Source of the DNA: JBBQNJ01 sp038329845
GTDB taxonomy: Bacteria; Planctomycetota; Phycisphaerae; Tepidisphaerales; Tepidisphaeraceae
Reading direction: 5' to 3'
Length of the DNA stretch: 22,110 nt
Assembly (NCBI GenBank): GCA_038329845.1
Contig: JBBQNJ010000080.1
Span: 1 to 22,110 of the forward strand
A program made the translations under genes and the position numbers. The notes below the pieces were generated by a model. The model was given only the letters and a program-made list of their open reading frames with translations, made no database searches and had not been told where the DNA came from. Shown here piece after piece: positions 1 through 8,324 of the stretch (position 1 is the first letter of the stretch; every line of letters begins with the position of its first letter).

Positions 1-2
1 CC

Positions 3-263
3 GGAGCGACCACCGAAGTGGATACACTCACCAATGGCGCTAGCAGCACCACCATCAACTGGGTCTACACCGCAACATTCACGGCCAATGCTCCGGGCGA
101 CGTCTTGACAATCCTGTACCAAACAAGCGGCGCATCATTCAGCAGTTCTAGCACCAGCAATCGCATCCGATTCGCGGCGGCGGCGGTTTCGGTGGTTCCC
201 GAGCCGACCTCCCTGGCCGGGCTGGCGCTGGGCTCGCTGATGCTGCTGCGCCGCCGGCGGTAA
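3..263 (+). CDS. PEP-CTERM sorting domain protein, C-terminal part
   Basis: The frame is open at the left edge, so only the last 86 codons are present; a GTG at 18 is in frame but is unlikely to be the start. The visible part is Ser/Thr/Ala-rich and beta-strand-like. It ends in a classic PEP-CTERM tail: VPEP, a hydrophobic run (SLAGLALGSLMLL), then RRRR directly before the TAA at 261-263. In the family this tail targets a secreted protein to an exosortase, which cleaves it at the envelope; no exosortase gene is in this window. The substrate or ligand of the missing N-terminal part cannot be judged. A strong hairpin follows at 282-312 and then a pseudopilin-like gene, the same order as at 17947-19705. 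Confidence 0.9.
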   Translation, partial: GATTEVDTLTNGASSTTINWVYTATFTANAPGDVLTILYQTSGASFSSSSTSNRIRFAAAAVSVVPEPTSLAGLALGSLMLLRRRR

Positions 264-281
264 GTCTTTGGTTGCCGAAGC

Positions 282-312
282 CCGGCGACCCGACACGTGC
301 TCGGGTCGCCGG
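282..312 (+). terminator. Perfect 12-bp hairpin between PEP-CTERM and pseudopilin genes
   Basis: CCGGCGACCCGA (282-293) pairs perfectly with TCGGGTCGCCGG (301-312) across a 7-nt loop. It begins 19 nt after the PEP-CTERM stop codon. The 3' flank is CCTTTGCCTTG, T-rich but without a proper T-run, so it could be a terminator, an attenuator or a 3'-stabilising structure that makes the upstream gene more abundant than the downstream one. A nested hairpin occupies the same place at 18820-18863. Confidence 0.7.
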
Positions 313-356
313 CCTTTGCCTTGTACGGTGACGCGACGCTTTACCGGAGTTGTCAG

Positions 357-1103
357 ATGTCCAATCGCGCTTCGCGGGCGTTTACCCTCGTCGAACTCCT
401 TGTCGTCATCGGCGTTATCGCCCTCCTGATCAGCATGCTGCTGCCCTCGCTGAACGCGGCTCGGGAGTCCGCCAATCGCGTGAAATGCGCCAACAACCTG
501 CGGCAGATCGGTCTGATGACGATCATGTATGCCAGTGAACACCGTGGCATGGCGCCCGAGACGTTCCACCAGATCGACGCCTTGCCTTGGATGTTGTACA
601 TGGCCTATGAAGACCAGTACATCGACGCCAACGGCAAACTCAGGCCCCTTAGCCCCGAAGCAGTGCTTTTCGATGGGGGTTACCTCAAATCGCCGGAGGT
701 CTTTTATTGTCCGACGCAGGGTGTCGATTACTTGAGACGAGAATACTACCCGGACCCGTGGGGCACCATTCCCGCGGGGGACAAACGCGTGCGCACAGGC
801 TACGCCACCCGCCCCTACGTGGAGGCCAAGAATAAGACACGCGACTACGACCGGCTTCAGAAAATGCCCCTTACGGCGGTGCTGTCCATGGATGCGGCCA
901 ATGCGGCATCCCAGGCGTCGCATCGTTCCAAGGGCAATCCGGCCTGGAACGTCATGTACCGCGACGGCTCTGTACACCTGCGAGTGAACCGGGCGGTTCT
1001 GGATCGCATGTTGAGTACGGCCGGCGGCGGGGGACTGGATTGGACCCAGTTTGGCAGGGTGCGCGATGTGCTGGCGGAAGTCCCGGGCGCAACGCTTTAT
1101 TGA
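357..1103 (+). CDS. Prepilin-type cleavage/methylation (pseudopilin-like) protein
   Basis: A 248-residue protein with a type IV pilin-like N-terminus: a short basic leader MSNRASRA, then FTLVELLVVIGVIALLISML, with the conserved Glu at +5 after the predicted cleavage between A8 and F9. A conserved-looking NLRQIG segment follows the hydrophobic helix. Near the C-terminus, NVMYRDGSVHLR resembles the DG-containing end of planctomycete H-X9-DG proteins, although the His to DG spacing is longer here. The ATG at 357 was chosen because GGAG lies at 346-349 with 7-nt spacing and because the prepilin leader starts there; the frame is open upstream to 297 without meaning. Family knowledge suggests processing by a prepilin peptidase and assembly in, or export through, a type II/IV-like pseudopilus. 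The role in this locus is unknown. The -1 residue is Ala rather than the usual Gly. Confidence 0.9.
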   Translation: MSNRASRAFTLVELLVVIGVIALLISMLLPSLNAARESANRVKCANNLRQIGLMTIMYASEHRGMAPETFHQIDALPWMLYMAYEDQYIDANGKLRPLSPEAVLFDGGYLKSPEVFYCPTQGVDYLRREYYPDPWGTIPAGDKRVRTGYATRPYVEAKNKTRDYDRLQKMPLTAVLSMDAANAASQASHRSKGNPAWNVMYRDGSVHLRVNRAVLDRMLSTAGGGGLDWTQFGRVRDVLAEVPGATLY

Positions 1104-1191
1104 GGTGTCGCCGGGAGGAGGCCCATCCGGTCGCGCCGACTTGCCCTGAGCGATTGACGCTTAACCCCGCCACACGCACCCCCCGAGCCGC

Positions 1192-2649
1192 ATGTCTGCC
1201 ATAAACCCTTTGAGCGCCGCATCGCCTGCGGTTTCGGGCACGGATGCGGCAGAACCTCGTTCGTATAAGCCGGCGACCAATTTCCCTCAGCGCACTGCCT
1301 ACGGCTTCGGCGCGCTGGCGACGCTGACGGGCAAGAACGCCCCAAAGGTTCTTTCCAAGCAGATCTTCAACATCGAACTGGGTGTTAATCCGGCCGTGGT
1401 GGGACTGGCAATCACTGTCAGCCGCCTCATCGATGCGTTCACCGATCCTTGGATGGGGCAGGTGTCGGATCGTTTCCGCAGCCGCTGGGGGCGGCGACGT
1501 CCGTTCCTGATTCTCGGGGCCTTTCTCGTCGGCGCGGTCTTCACGGCCATGTGGTGGTTCCCGCGAAACCAGACGGTGGCGTTCTACACATCGTACATGT
1601 TCGTCTTCGTCATTCTGCATTACCTGGCGCTGACCGTGTACTCCGTTCCGTGGTATGCGCTGGGCTATGAAATGTCCCCCGATAGCCGCGAACGCAACGC
1701 CATCATGGCGTTCGCCGGCTTCTTCGGTGCCGGCGCCAGCATCCTGGTCAACTGGATTTACGCCCTGGCGCACTGGGATATCTTTGCCAGTCCGCTGGAC
1801 GGGATTCGCTGGGTGGGCCTGGCCGTCGGACTCCTGCTGCTGGGGGCGGGCGTCGTGCCGGCGATGTTCATCAAGGAACGCCGACTGGTCGAGGTGGCCC
1901 GCGACAAGATCGCCCACCCCCCGATGTGGAGCGGCATCCGGCAATGCTTTCGGCTGCGGCAGTTTCGCCAGCTCATCGCTATGCTGACGCTGGTTCTCAT
2001 CGGCGCGTCCATGGTGAATGGGCTGGGGTTCTATGTCATCACCTATTACATCTACGGGGGTGACACCGGCGCCGCCAGCGTGCTGTTCGGAGTGATCGGA
2101 ACGCTCGCCCAGGTCTCCAATTTCATCCTGATTCCGGTTGCGACGCCTTTGGCGGGGCGCTGGGGCAAGAAGGCTGTCACCCTTGCCATCCTCGCCGCCG
2201 CCTTCGTCGGTTCGCTCCTGAAGTGGTTTTGCTACACGCCCGTGTTTCCACTGCTGGCGATCATCCCCACCATCCTGCTCAGCCCCGTCTTCGCCGTGGT
2301 GTCCAACATGCTTGCCCAGTCGATGATCGCCGATATCTGCGATTTGGACGAGCTCGAGAATGGCGTGCGCCGCGAAGGGCTCTTCGGCGCCATCTTCTCC
2401 TGGACGTTCAAGACCGGTCTGGCGCTGGCGTTCTTTGTCTCGGGAGCCATCCTGGTCGTCATCGGATTCAAGGCGGAACTGGGGGGCGGGCAGAGCCACA
2501 CCACGCTGACCCTGATGCGAGGATTTTTCGCGTTCGCGCCGGCGGCCTTTATTCTGTGCGGCTATCTGGTGTTCCGCGGATATGACCTGACCAACAGTCG
2601 AATGGAACAGGTGCGGGCCGAACTCGAGGCTCGCCGCGGCGATGTTTAA
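1192..2649 (+). CDS. GPH-family sugar:cation symporter (MFS)
   Basis: A 485-residue polytopic membrane protein. Recognisable glycoside-pentoside-hexuronide (GPH/MelB-type) motifs are DPWMGQVSDRFRSRWGRRRP (85-104), VPWYALGYEMSPDSRER (152-168) and, near the C-terminal half, DICDLDELENGVRREGLFGA (381-400). About twelve hydrophobic segments can be seen. Members take up glycosides, pentoses or hexuronides with Na+ or H+. Its position just before two secreted beta-helix polysaccharide enzymes suggests import of their oligosaccharide products; the actual substrate is inferred, not shown. The start at 1192 lacks a clear Shine-Dalgarno sequence, and the first 30 residues are poorly conserved in character, so a slightly later start is possible. 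The gap of 65 nt to the next gene suggests co-transcription. Confidence 0.9.
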   Translation: MSAINPLSAASPAVSGTDAAEPRSYKPATNFPQRTAYGFGALATLTGKNAPKVLSKQIFNIELGVNPAVVGLAITVSRLIDAFTDPWMGQVSDRFRSRWGRRRPFLILGAFLVGAVFTAMWWFPRNQTVAFYTSYMFVFVILHYLALTVYSVPWYALGYEMSPDSRERNAIMAFAGFFGAGASILVNWIYALAHWDIFASPLDGIRWVGLAVGLLLLGAGVVPAMFIKERRLVEVARDKIAHPPMWSGIRQCFRLRQFRQLIAMLTLVLIGASMVNGLGFYVITYYIYGGDTGAASVLFGVIGTLAQVSNFILIPVATPLAGRWGKKAVTLAILAAAFVGSLLKWFCYTPVFPLLAIIPTILLSPVFAVVSNMLAQSMIADICDLDELENGVRREGLFGAIFSWTFKTGLALAFFVSGAILVVIGFKAELGGGQSHTTLTLMRGFFAFAPAAFILCGYLVFRGYDLTNSRMEQVRAELEARRGDV

Positions 2650-2714
2650 TGTTTTAGTCCCTGCCGCCGACCGGCCCGCAGGCCGTGCAGGCGATACTTT
2701 CAGAGGAGTTTCTC

Positions 2715-3929
2715 ATGAAGTCTTTCCGAATCATCCCGATCGCCATGACGTTCCCGCTGGTCTTGTTCGGCGTGCTCGCCGCCGGTGCAGCCGAGCAGGG
2801 CCCGGTGCCGGCGGGCGACAACGTCGTGTCGTTCGACGACTACCAGCCGGACAAGTCAGGGCAAAGCCTCGTGACCGGCCAACTCAACAAGGCGATCGAG
2901 GCCGTCAGCGCGGATCCGGTGAAGGACACGCTGGTCGTCTCCAAGGGCACTTACTTTGTCGGATCGGTGCTCATGAAAAGCGACGTGCGCCTTTACCTGA
3001 TGAAGGGCGCTGTGCTGCTCGGGTCGAAAAAGATGTCGGATTACGTCCAGACGGTTCCGCCCGAGTTGTCAGCCAAGCGGGGCATCGTCGTCATTAAGGA
3101 CTGCTCCAACGTCACCATCGACGGGCCTGGAACCATTGACGGCAACTGGAACTCTGATGCCAAGCACAACCTGCTGCTCAGCAATGCCGCCGACGTGACC
3201 ATTCGGGGAGTGAACTCAATCAATCACACGGGCTGGAATACCATCATTTACCGCAGCCACGACGTGCTGGTGGATGGCGTAAATATCCAGACACATCCCA
3301 AATCCGGCAACATCGATGACGGCATCGACATCGTCGGCAGCCACGATGTGGAAGTGGCGAACTGCACGATTTCCGTGGTGGATGACGGCATTGTGGTGAA
3401 GAACAAAGAGAAGGATCGGTCGCCGGTGGATGTTTATAACATTAACATCCACGATAACACCGTCTCCTCGAAGTTCGTCGCCGCCCTGAAACTCGGCACG
3501 GAGACCACGCCGGGAACCTGGAGCAACATTCTTTTCGAGAACAACCGCTGCGTGGAAGGGGATATGAAGATCATCATTTCCGACGGCGCGCACGTGAAGG
3601 ACGTGACCTTCCGCGGGAACCGCTTCGAGAAATCAAGCGGCCGGCGAAGCCAGAATGAGGATATTCACATCAAGATACAGGATCGCACGTACGGCGTGCT
3701 GGGCAAGGGTCCCGGAACCGGCCGCATTGATCTCATCAACATCGAGGACTGCCGGTTCGATCAACCCAAACCGAAGGACGCGGTGAGAATTGAAGGCCTC
3801 AGCGCAGAGCACGCCATCGGCACGGTTCGCTTCAAGAATGTCTTCTTCGGCGACCATCTCCTCACCCGCGAAGATGATCTTCGCTTGGCAAGCAAAGCCT
3901 ACATGGATTCGATCAAGTTCGAGAAATGA
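2715..3929 (+). CDS. Secreted GH28-like right-handed beta-helix protein
   Basis: A 404-residue protein with a signal peptide (MKSFRIIPIAMTFPLVLFGV, then AAGAA and a cleavage near residue 26). AGAGGAG at 2702-2708, 6 nt before the ATG at 2715, supports this start over an in-frame upstream one at 2685. The body is a pectin-lyase-fold beta-helix with polygalacturonase-like landmarks: TIDGPGTIDGNW (134-145), NIDDGID (199-205) and VVDDGIVVKN (221-230). Relative to canonical GH28, the Asp pair D223-D224 and the D of DGID are kept, but the GHG motif position appears as VAA (255-257) and the RIK position as DMKI (283-286). It may therefore act on a non-homogalacturonan glycan or be a divergent or non-hydrolytic member. 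The neighbouring GPH transporter and second beta-helix protein place it in polysaccharide breakdown outside the cytoplasm. Confidence 0.85.
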   Translation: MKSFRIIPIAMTFPLVLFGVLAAGAAEQGPVPAGDNVVSFDDYQPDKSGQSLVTGQLNKAIEAVSADPVKDTLVVSKGTYFVGSVLMKSDVRLYLMKGAVLLGSKKMSDYVQTVPPELSAKRGIVVIKDCSNVTIDGPGTIDGNWNSDAKHNLLLSNAADVTIRGVNSINHTGWNTIIYRSHDVLVDGVNIQTHPKSGNIDDGIDIVGSHDVEVANCTISVVDDGIVVKNKEKDRSPVDVYNINIHDNTVSSKFVAALKLGTETTPGTWSNILFENNRCVEGDMKIIISDGAHVKDVTFRGNRFEKSSGRRSQNEDIHIKIQDRTYGVLGKGPGTGRIDLINIEDCRFDQPKPKDAVRIEGLSAEHAIGTVRFKNVFFGDHLLTREDDLRLASKAYMDSIKFEK

Positions 3930-4081
3930 GGACAGCGGTCATTAGCCATTCGCTCCTCAATTCTCCAGCCGAGGAAAACGGGACGGCTCTGAATTTCGTT
4001 GATCCGGACCATTGAAATACTTGCACAACCACTAGCACTCTCAATTTATCCACAACTGATACCACAAGAGGAAAATGCCGA

Positions 4082-7000
4082 ATGTCCTATGTTGCCTTCT
4101 CAAGCCGTGAAACTCATGCGCCCGTTGGACTGCTGCTGGTCGCGACACTTTGTTGCTGCCTTGCCGGACATACCGTTGAAGCTCAACCCGTGGTGACCTA
4201 TCCGAATGACATGCGCGTGGTCGATCTGACGCAGCCACCCTACAACGCCGATCCCACGGGACGGACGGATGCCACGATCGCCCTTCAGAAAGCGTTGGAC
4301 GACCATCACATGGGGGACAATTGGATTCTTTATCTGCCCGATGGAACATACCTGCTTTCGGACACGCTGGACTGGGGTAATGGCTCTCGCATGGGGCCGG
4401 TTCTGCAAGGCCAAAGTCGCGATGGCACGATTCTGAAATTGAAGGATAAGGCCGGGGGCTTTGATGATCCCATGGGCCCCAAGCCGGTGATGACGATCGC
4501 CAACAGAGGGTCGGCGGACGCCTTTTGCATGGCGGTGCGAAATCTGACCATCAACACGGGAAAGCAGAATCCCGGAGCCACGGGCCTGCAGTTCATGGCC
4601 AACAACCAGGGAGCCGTGCGTGATGTGCTGATTGTCAGCGAGGACGGGACGGGTGTGATCGGCCTCGACATGGCGTTTGTGGACATGATTGGTCCGCTGC
4701 TGGTCAAAAATGTTGAGATTCGCGGTTTTGACGTTGGCATTGCCACCGCGAATGCCGTGGCAAGCATGACTTTCGAACATCTTCGTTTGAGCGGACAGAA
4801 AGTGGTCGGCTTTCGGAACGCGGGCCAATGCGTGAGTATCCGCGGTTTGGTCAGCGAGAACGCCGTGACGGCGATTGAGAACCTCGGCACGCAATCGCTG
4901 ATGGTGCTGATCGATTCGCAACTCACCGCAACCGGCGACCCGACAGACGTGCCGGCGATCAGCAATACCGGCCACTGCTATCTGAGAAACATCGACACGC
5001 CCAGATACGCTCATCCATTGAAAACCACACTCGGACAGTACGCCGGCGCCGATCCGAATCGCATTAACGAGTTTGTTTCGGGTCAGGTGTTGTCACTGTT
5101 TCCCTCGCTGCACCATTCACTGAATCTGCCTGTCAGGGAGACTCCGGTTGTTCCATGGGGCAATCCGGCCAAATGGGCGAATGTTGAAGCGTTCGGCGCT
5201 GATACCCGTGATGCCACGGACGATACGGAGGCGATTCAGCGCGCAATCGATTCCGGCGCTGAAACAATCTATTTCCCGCACCCTCTTCCGGCGGGCAAGG
5301 AAAAGACAAATCTCCCCCGCGGCTCGTACCGCATCAATGGCACGATTCATATCCGTGGCAATGTTCGCCGCCTCATCGGTGGAGGCGGTCACTGGAAGAT
5401 GATCGTGATTGGGGGTGAGACTCGTGACGGGGCGTTTGTCATTGACGACGGCGAATCACCGGAGGTCATTTTTGAAGACTTCAACATCATCGATTCGGTT
5501 AAAGCCGGCGAATTGTGCCCGCTGATCCAACATCGCTCAAAACGCACTCTTGTGCTGCGTCATATCAACAGCATTGCGCACAACACCTTCTATCAGGGCC
5601 AAGCCCAAGCGGGGAATGTGTTCATTGAAGACTTGGCGGCCCAGTTCCCCATGAACGGCAAGAACCGCGCCGGTGACAGCCCGGGCTTCTATTTTGCTCC
5701 GGGGCAGAAGGCGTGGGCAAGGCAACTGAACCCGGAAACCAATGCGACAAAGATTGTCAACGATGGTGCGGAACTATGGGTGTTGGGGCTGAAAACGGAG
5801 GTCAAGAGCACCGTCGTCGAGAACCGCAACGGGGGGCGCACGGAGATCCTCGGCGGGCTGAATTATCCCTCTCTGCCCTCCGGCGACGGCGAACCGCCCA
5901 TGTTCCGCCTGCTGGACGGCCCGTTCACGGCCATCATGGGTGAAGCCGGCTTCAATCGGCGATTCGCGGTCTTGGTGGAAGAGCATCGAGACGGCCAGGT
6001 GAAGACCCTGGCGCGAGAACAGGCGCCATCACGCAGCGGCGGCAGCATGCTCCCGCTTTATACGGCCAACTGGCAACCCGCCGAAGTGACGCCGCCGCCT
6101 CCGTCCGACCTGCAGATCACAGCCGCGGATCCGCGCACAACCCAACTCTCCTGGCAGGGCCCCGGCGCTGACAATGCGAGCCTGGGCGAGTACATCGTTT
6201 ATCGAGACGGCGTCGAGATCGGGAGAACTCGCCAAACCATGTTTCTCGATCGGGGCCTCCAGGATGCGACAGGCTACACCTATCGCATCGAGGAACTTAA
6301 CCTCGCCGCTCAATCCGTCGCAGAAGTCGAAAGTAGAATCACGACCCCGGTTGACAGCACACCACCTTCAGTGGTTCGGGCGTCCTATCAGAAATATCCG
6401 CCAACCCTTGTGCTGGATTTCAGCGAAGCGCTAGATGCCTCGACCATCACCAACCCCGAGATGTTTAAGGTCACCCCGATGCGGCAGATCAACTCCATCA
6501 CGTTGGGAGCGTCAGACCACCAGTTGCAACTTCATCTGGACGACCAAGAAAGTCTGCCGGACGAGGTGGCGGTTCGGGGCGTCCGCGATCGCGCCAAACA
6601 GGCGAATACATTGGACCCTGTCAACCTGGCGGTGGATATTCCAGTTCAACCCCAACCGTTATTGAACGCAAAGTATTCGGAAATGAAACCGGGTGAGAAG
6701 ACCCCGGGCGTAACCGATGACAGTGCGTGGAAGAAGGCCAAAGCCGAAATTTCAGTTGTGGCCGATGGCGACAAAGGCCCGGCGTTGCAGGTCGGCGTCC
6801 ATCAATTCGCACAGGTCATACTTGGACTAGTACCCGTGCAGCGGGGACGGTCGTATCGTGTCGTGGCGCACATGCGCACCAGCAACCCGGATCAGAAGGT
6901 GCGTCTGGAGCTGCGCCAGAAGGAAAAGCCGTTCACATCGCATGGGTCGGTTGTGCAGCCGGTGGGCGTTTCGCCCACACCAGTGCAGTTCGAATTCCGA

Positions 7001-7873
7001 GCCGATTCCAGCGATACCTCGGCCAGGCTGTATCTCATCACTTCGGGTGAAACAACACTGTGGCTGGAGCGTGTACTGGTTCTGGAGATGCCCACCGCCG
7101 CCCAACTGGCCGCCCCCACGGACAAATCGCCACCCAAGCTCGTTTGGGCAAAATCCATGAAGTATCCCACTAGGATAGATCTGCTGTTCAGCGAAACTGT
7201 GGACGGCGCCTCGGCATCTACTCCGGCCAATTACACACTGTCACCCGAGGTGAAGATCGTAGACATTGAACGGAAAGACGATTTGGAAAGAGTGTCGCTT
7301 CTGCTGGCTCCCAACCAGGAAACGCCTGCAAAGCTGACGGTAAGCCGTATTATCGACCGGGCTCCGCGCCCCAACATCCTCAATCAACAAACCATCGAGA
7401 TCACCCCGGGCCCCGATCCCCGTGTGCTTTATCAAGACTCCTTCGACAAAGTGAAGAAGGGGAGTCTGCCTTCGGGAATCCGCGATGACAGCGCCTGGAA
7501 GAAGACCAAGGCCGAGCTGCGCGTGCATGATGACGATGACAATGGCTGGCTGGAGATTGGCTCTGCGGGTTTTGCTCAGATTGACATGCAACGCATATCC
7601 ATCAAGCAAGGGGCTCGTTATCGCGTCCTCGGCCGCCTGTCCAGTCTGGGCGAGCCGCGCAAAGTCAACGTGATGATGCGCCAGTTTAATTCGCCGTTTA
7701 AGGTATATGGCTCTGCGAACGTCGAAACAGCCGACAAGGACGCCAGCCGTGTGCTGCTCGAGTTCGTGGCGGACGCCAATGATGGTAATGCCCACCTCTA
7801 CATGATCATTCAGGGTGACGCTTCATTGCGACTTGACGAACTGATCGTCGTCGAGGAATCCGCTCCTCGCTAG
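4082..7873 (+). CDS. Large secreted two-beta-helix (GH55/pectate-lyase-like) protein with FN3 and duplicated modules
   Basis: A 1263-residue protein. AAGAGG at 4066-4071 lies 10 nt before the ATG. A signal peptide core GLLLVATLCCCLAG (16-29) ends in VEA, with likely cleavage after A34. Residues about 35-340 form one pectate-lyase-like helix (DPTGRTDATIALQKALDD, LYLPDGTYLLSDT) and about 360-665 a second (FGADTRDATDDTEAIQRAI, LPRGSYRINGTI). Paired helices of this kind resemble the GH55 exo-beta-1,3-glucanase layout, but I cannot identify catalytic residues. An FN3 domain follows (about 671-755). Then come two copies of an Ig/SbsA-like module plus a jelly-roll, carbohydrate-binding-like module (about 760-1002 and 1015-1257). 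The 152-nt gap before it holds no recognised gene, only a weak AGCCG/CGGCT stem near 3967-3990. Role inferred: extracellular capture and cleavage of a polysaccharide, with products taken up by the GPH transporter. Confidence 0.85.
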   Translation: MSYVAFSSRETHAPVGLLLVATLCCCLAGHTVEAQPVVTYPNDMRVVDLTQPPYNADPTGRTDATIALQKALDDHHMGDNWILYLPDGTYLLSDTLDWGNGSRMGPVLQGQSRDGTILKLKDKAGGFDDPMGPKPVMTIANRGSADAFCMAVRNLTINTGKQNPGATGLQFMANNQGAVRDVLIVSEDGTGVIGLDMAFVDMIGPLLVKNVEIRGFDVGIATANAVASMTFEHLRLSGQKVVGFRNAGQCVSIRGLVSENAVTAIENLGTQSLMVLIDSQLTATGDPTDVPAISNTGHCYLRNIDTPRYAHPLKTTLGQYAGADPNRINEFVSGQVLSLFPSLHHSLNLPVRETPVVPWGNPAKWANVEAFGADTRDATDDTEAIQRAIDSGAETIYFPHPLPAGKEKTNLPRGSYRINGTIHIRGNVRRLIGGGGHWKMIVIGGETRDGAFVIDDGESPEVIFEDFNIIDSVKAGELCPLIQHRSKRTLVLRHINSIAHNTFYQGQAQAGNVFIEDLAAQFPMNGKNRAGDSPGFYFAPGQKAWARQLNPETNATKIVNDGAELWVLGLKTEVKSTVVENRNGGRTEILGGLNYPSLPSGDGEPPMFRLLDGPFTAIMGEAGFNRRFAVLVEEHRDGQVKTLAREQAPSRSGGSMLPLYTANWQPAEVTPPPPSDLQITAADPRTTQLSWQGPGADNASLGEYIVYRDGVEIGRTRQTMFLDRGLQDATGYTYRIEELNLAAQSVAEVESRITTPVDSTPPSVVRASYQKYPPTLVLDFSEALDASTITNPEMFKVTPMRQINSITLGASDHQLQLHLDDQESLPDEVAVRGVRDRAKQANTLDPVNLAVDIPVQPQPLLNAKYSEMKPGEKTPGVTDDSAWKKAKAEISVVADGDKGPALQVGVHQFAQVILGLVPVQRGRSYRVVAHMRTSNPDQKVRLELRQKEKPFTSHGSVVQPVGVSPTPVQFEFRADSSDTSARLYLITSGETTLWLERVLVLEMPTAAQLAAPTDKSPPKLVWAKSMKYPTRIDLLFSETVDGASASTPANYTLSPEVKIVDIERKDDLERVSLLLAPNQETPAKLTVSRIIDRAPRPNILNQQTIEITPGPDPRVLYQDSFDKVKKGSLPSGIRDDSAWKKTKAELRVHDDDDNGWLEIGSAGFAQIDMQRISIKQGARYRVLGRLSSLGEPRKVNVMMRQFNSPFKVYGSANVETADKDASRVLLEFVADANDGNAHLYMIIQGDASLRLDELIVVEESAPR

Positions 7874-7883
7874 AGAACGTCGT

Positions 7884-8009
7884 ATGGCACTGAAACGCTC
7901 CGATATCAACCGCAGTATTCGCATTGCTCAGCATGTATTTAACCGCGTTGGCATCTCGATGCCCCTGTGGGCCAACTGGTCAACAGGTGAGTGGGACGAG
8001 CTTGTTCGC
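7884..8009 (+). pseudogene. Truncated D-lyxose ketol-isomerase, N-terminal fragment
   Basis: Starting 10 nt after the preceding gene, the first 39 codons read MALKRSDINRSIRIAQHVF, then NRVGISMPLWANWSTGEWDE. This matches the N-terminal pattern I know for D-lyxose/D-mannose-type ketol-isomerases (M-x-K-R-S-x-I-N...P-x-[AF]-x-W-[ST]-x-x-x-W). Those enzymes are roughly 170-230 residues long and carry a cupin metal site that is absent here. The frame runs on to a stop at 8072, but from about codon 40 it reads through antisense cas8e sequence. It is therefore a remnant, not a small gene. Position and strand show it was once the last or next gene of the polysaccharide locus, where it would have interconverted a released pentose or mannose-type sugar. 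Confidence 0.7.
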
Positions 8010-8172
8010 GATCCATCGGATTCGACGCGGCGATCTCGCGGATTCTCCCCGCGTCGGCCAGCGCCTGCTTGATCCCCACCCGCGCGACGCGCCCGTCGGC
8101 ATAAAGGACGGGGATCCACGCTTCGTCTAGCAAGTTGAACTGAGTGCCGCCCGGATCGTCCGTTGGTTCCAT
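8008..8172 (-). pseudogene. cas8e: Truncated type I-E cas8e (casA/cse1), N-terminal fragment
   Basis: On the minus strand, from ATG at 8172 (an in-frame GTG lies at 8202), the product contains FNLLDEAWIPVLYADGRVAR followed by VGIKQALADAGRIREIAASN and PMDR. The F-N-L-[LI]-[DE]-x-x-W-I-P-V opening and the I-R-E-I-A segment are the N-terminal signature of Cas8e/Cse1, the large Cascade subunit of type I-E CRISPR systems, normally about 500 residues. Similarity stops at codon R65 counted from 8202 (position 8008), where the frame enters antisense lyxose-isomerase sequence. Downstream Cascade genes would have lain to the left and are gone; no cas3 is visible to the right. Only about 55 codons remain, so it is non-functional as Cas8e. 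The 120 bases between it and the ClC gene hold no further gene. Confidence 0.75.
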
Positions 8173-8324
8173 GGTTTCGCCGCCTCGTTTGCTGGATTGC
8201 ACGCCGCTTCCGCTAAGATATCAGCGGTCCACGATGCGTCCATTTCCGGCGGTACCCGCGACAGAGGATGGCAGCACGCGGCGGGGGCCATAGCGGGCGC
8301 ATTGCATCGGGGAATTCTCGCGGA

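Noticed and set aside
952..2499. A 515-codon minus-strand open frame opposite the GPH transporter
   Set aside because: Its product is rich in Asp, Glu, Gln, His and Arg with no motif, as expected for the antisense of a GC-rich membrane gene whose family motifs are clear on the plus strand.
7884..8072. A 62-codon plus-strand frame taken as an intact small gene
   Set aside because: Only the first 39 codons resemble a protein family; the rest is antisense to the cas8e remnant, so it is a truncated gene.
8203..8324. Possible cas3 remnant to the right of the cas8e fragment
   Set aside because: No frame on the minus strand shows HD or helicase motifs; the space up to the ClC stop codon is only about 120 bases.
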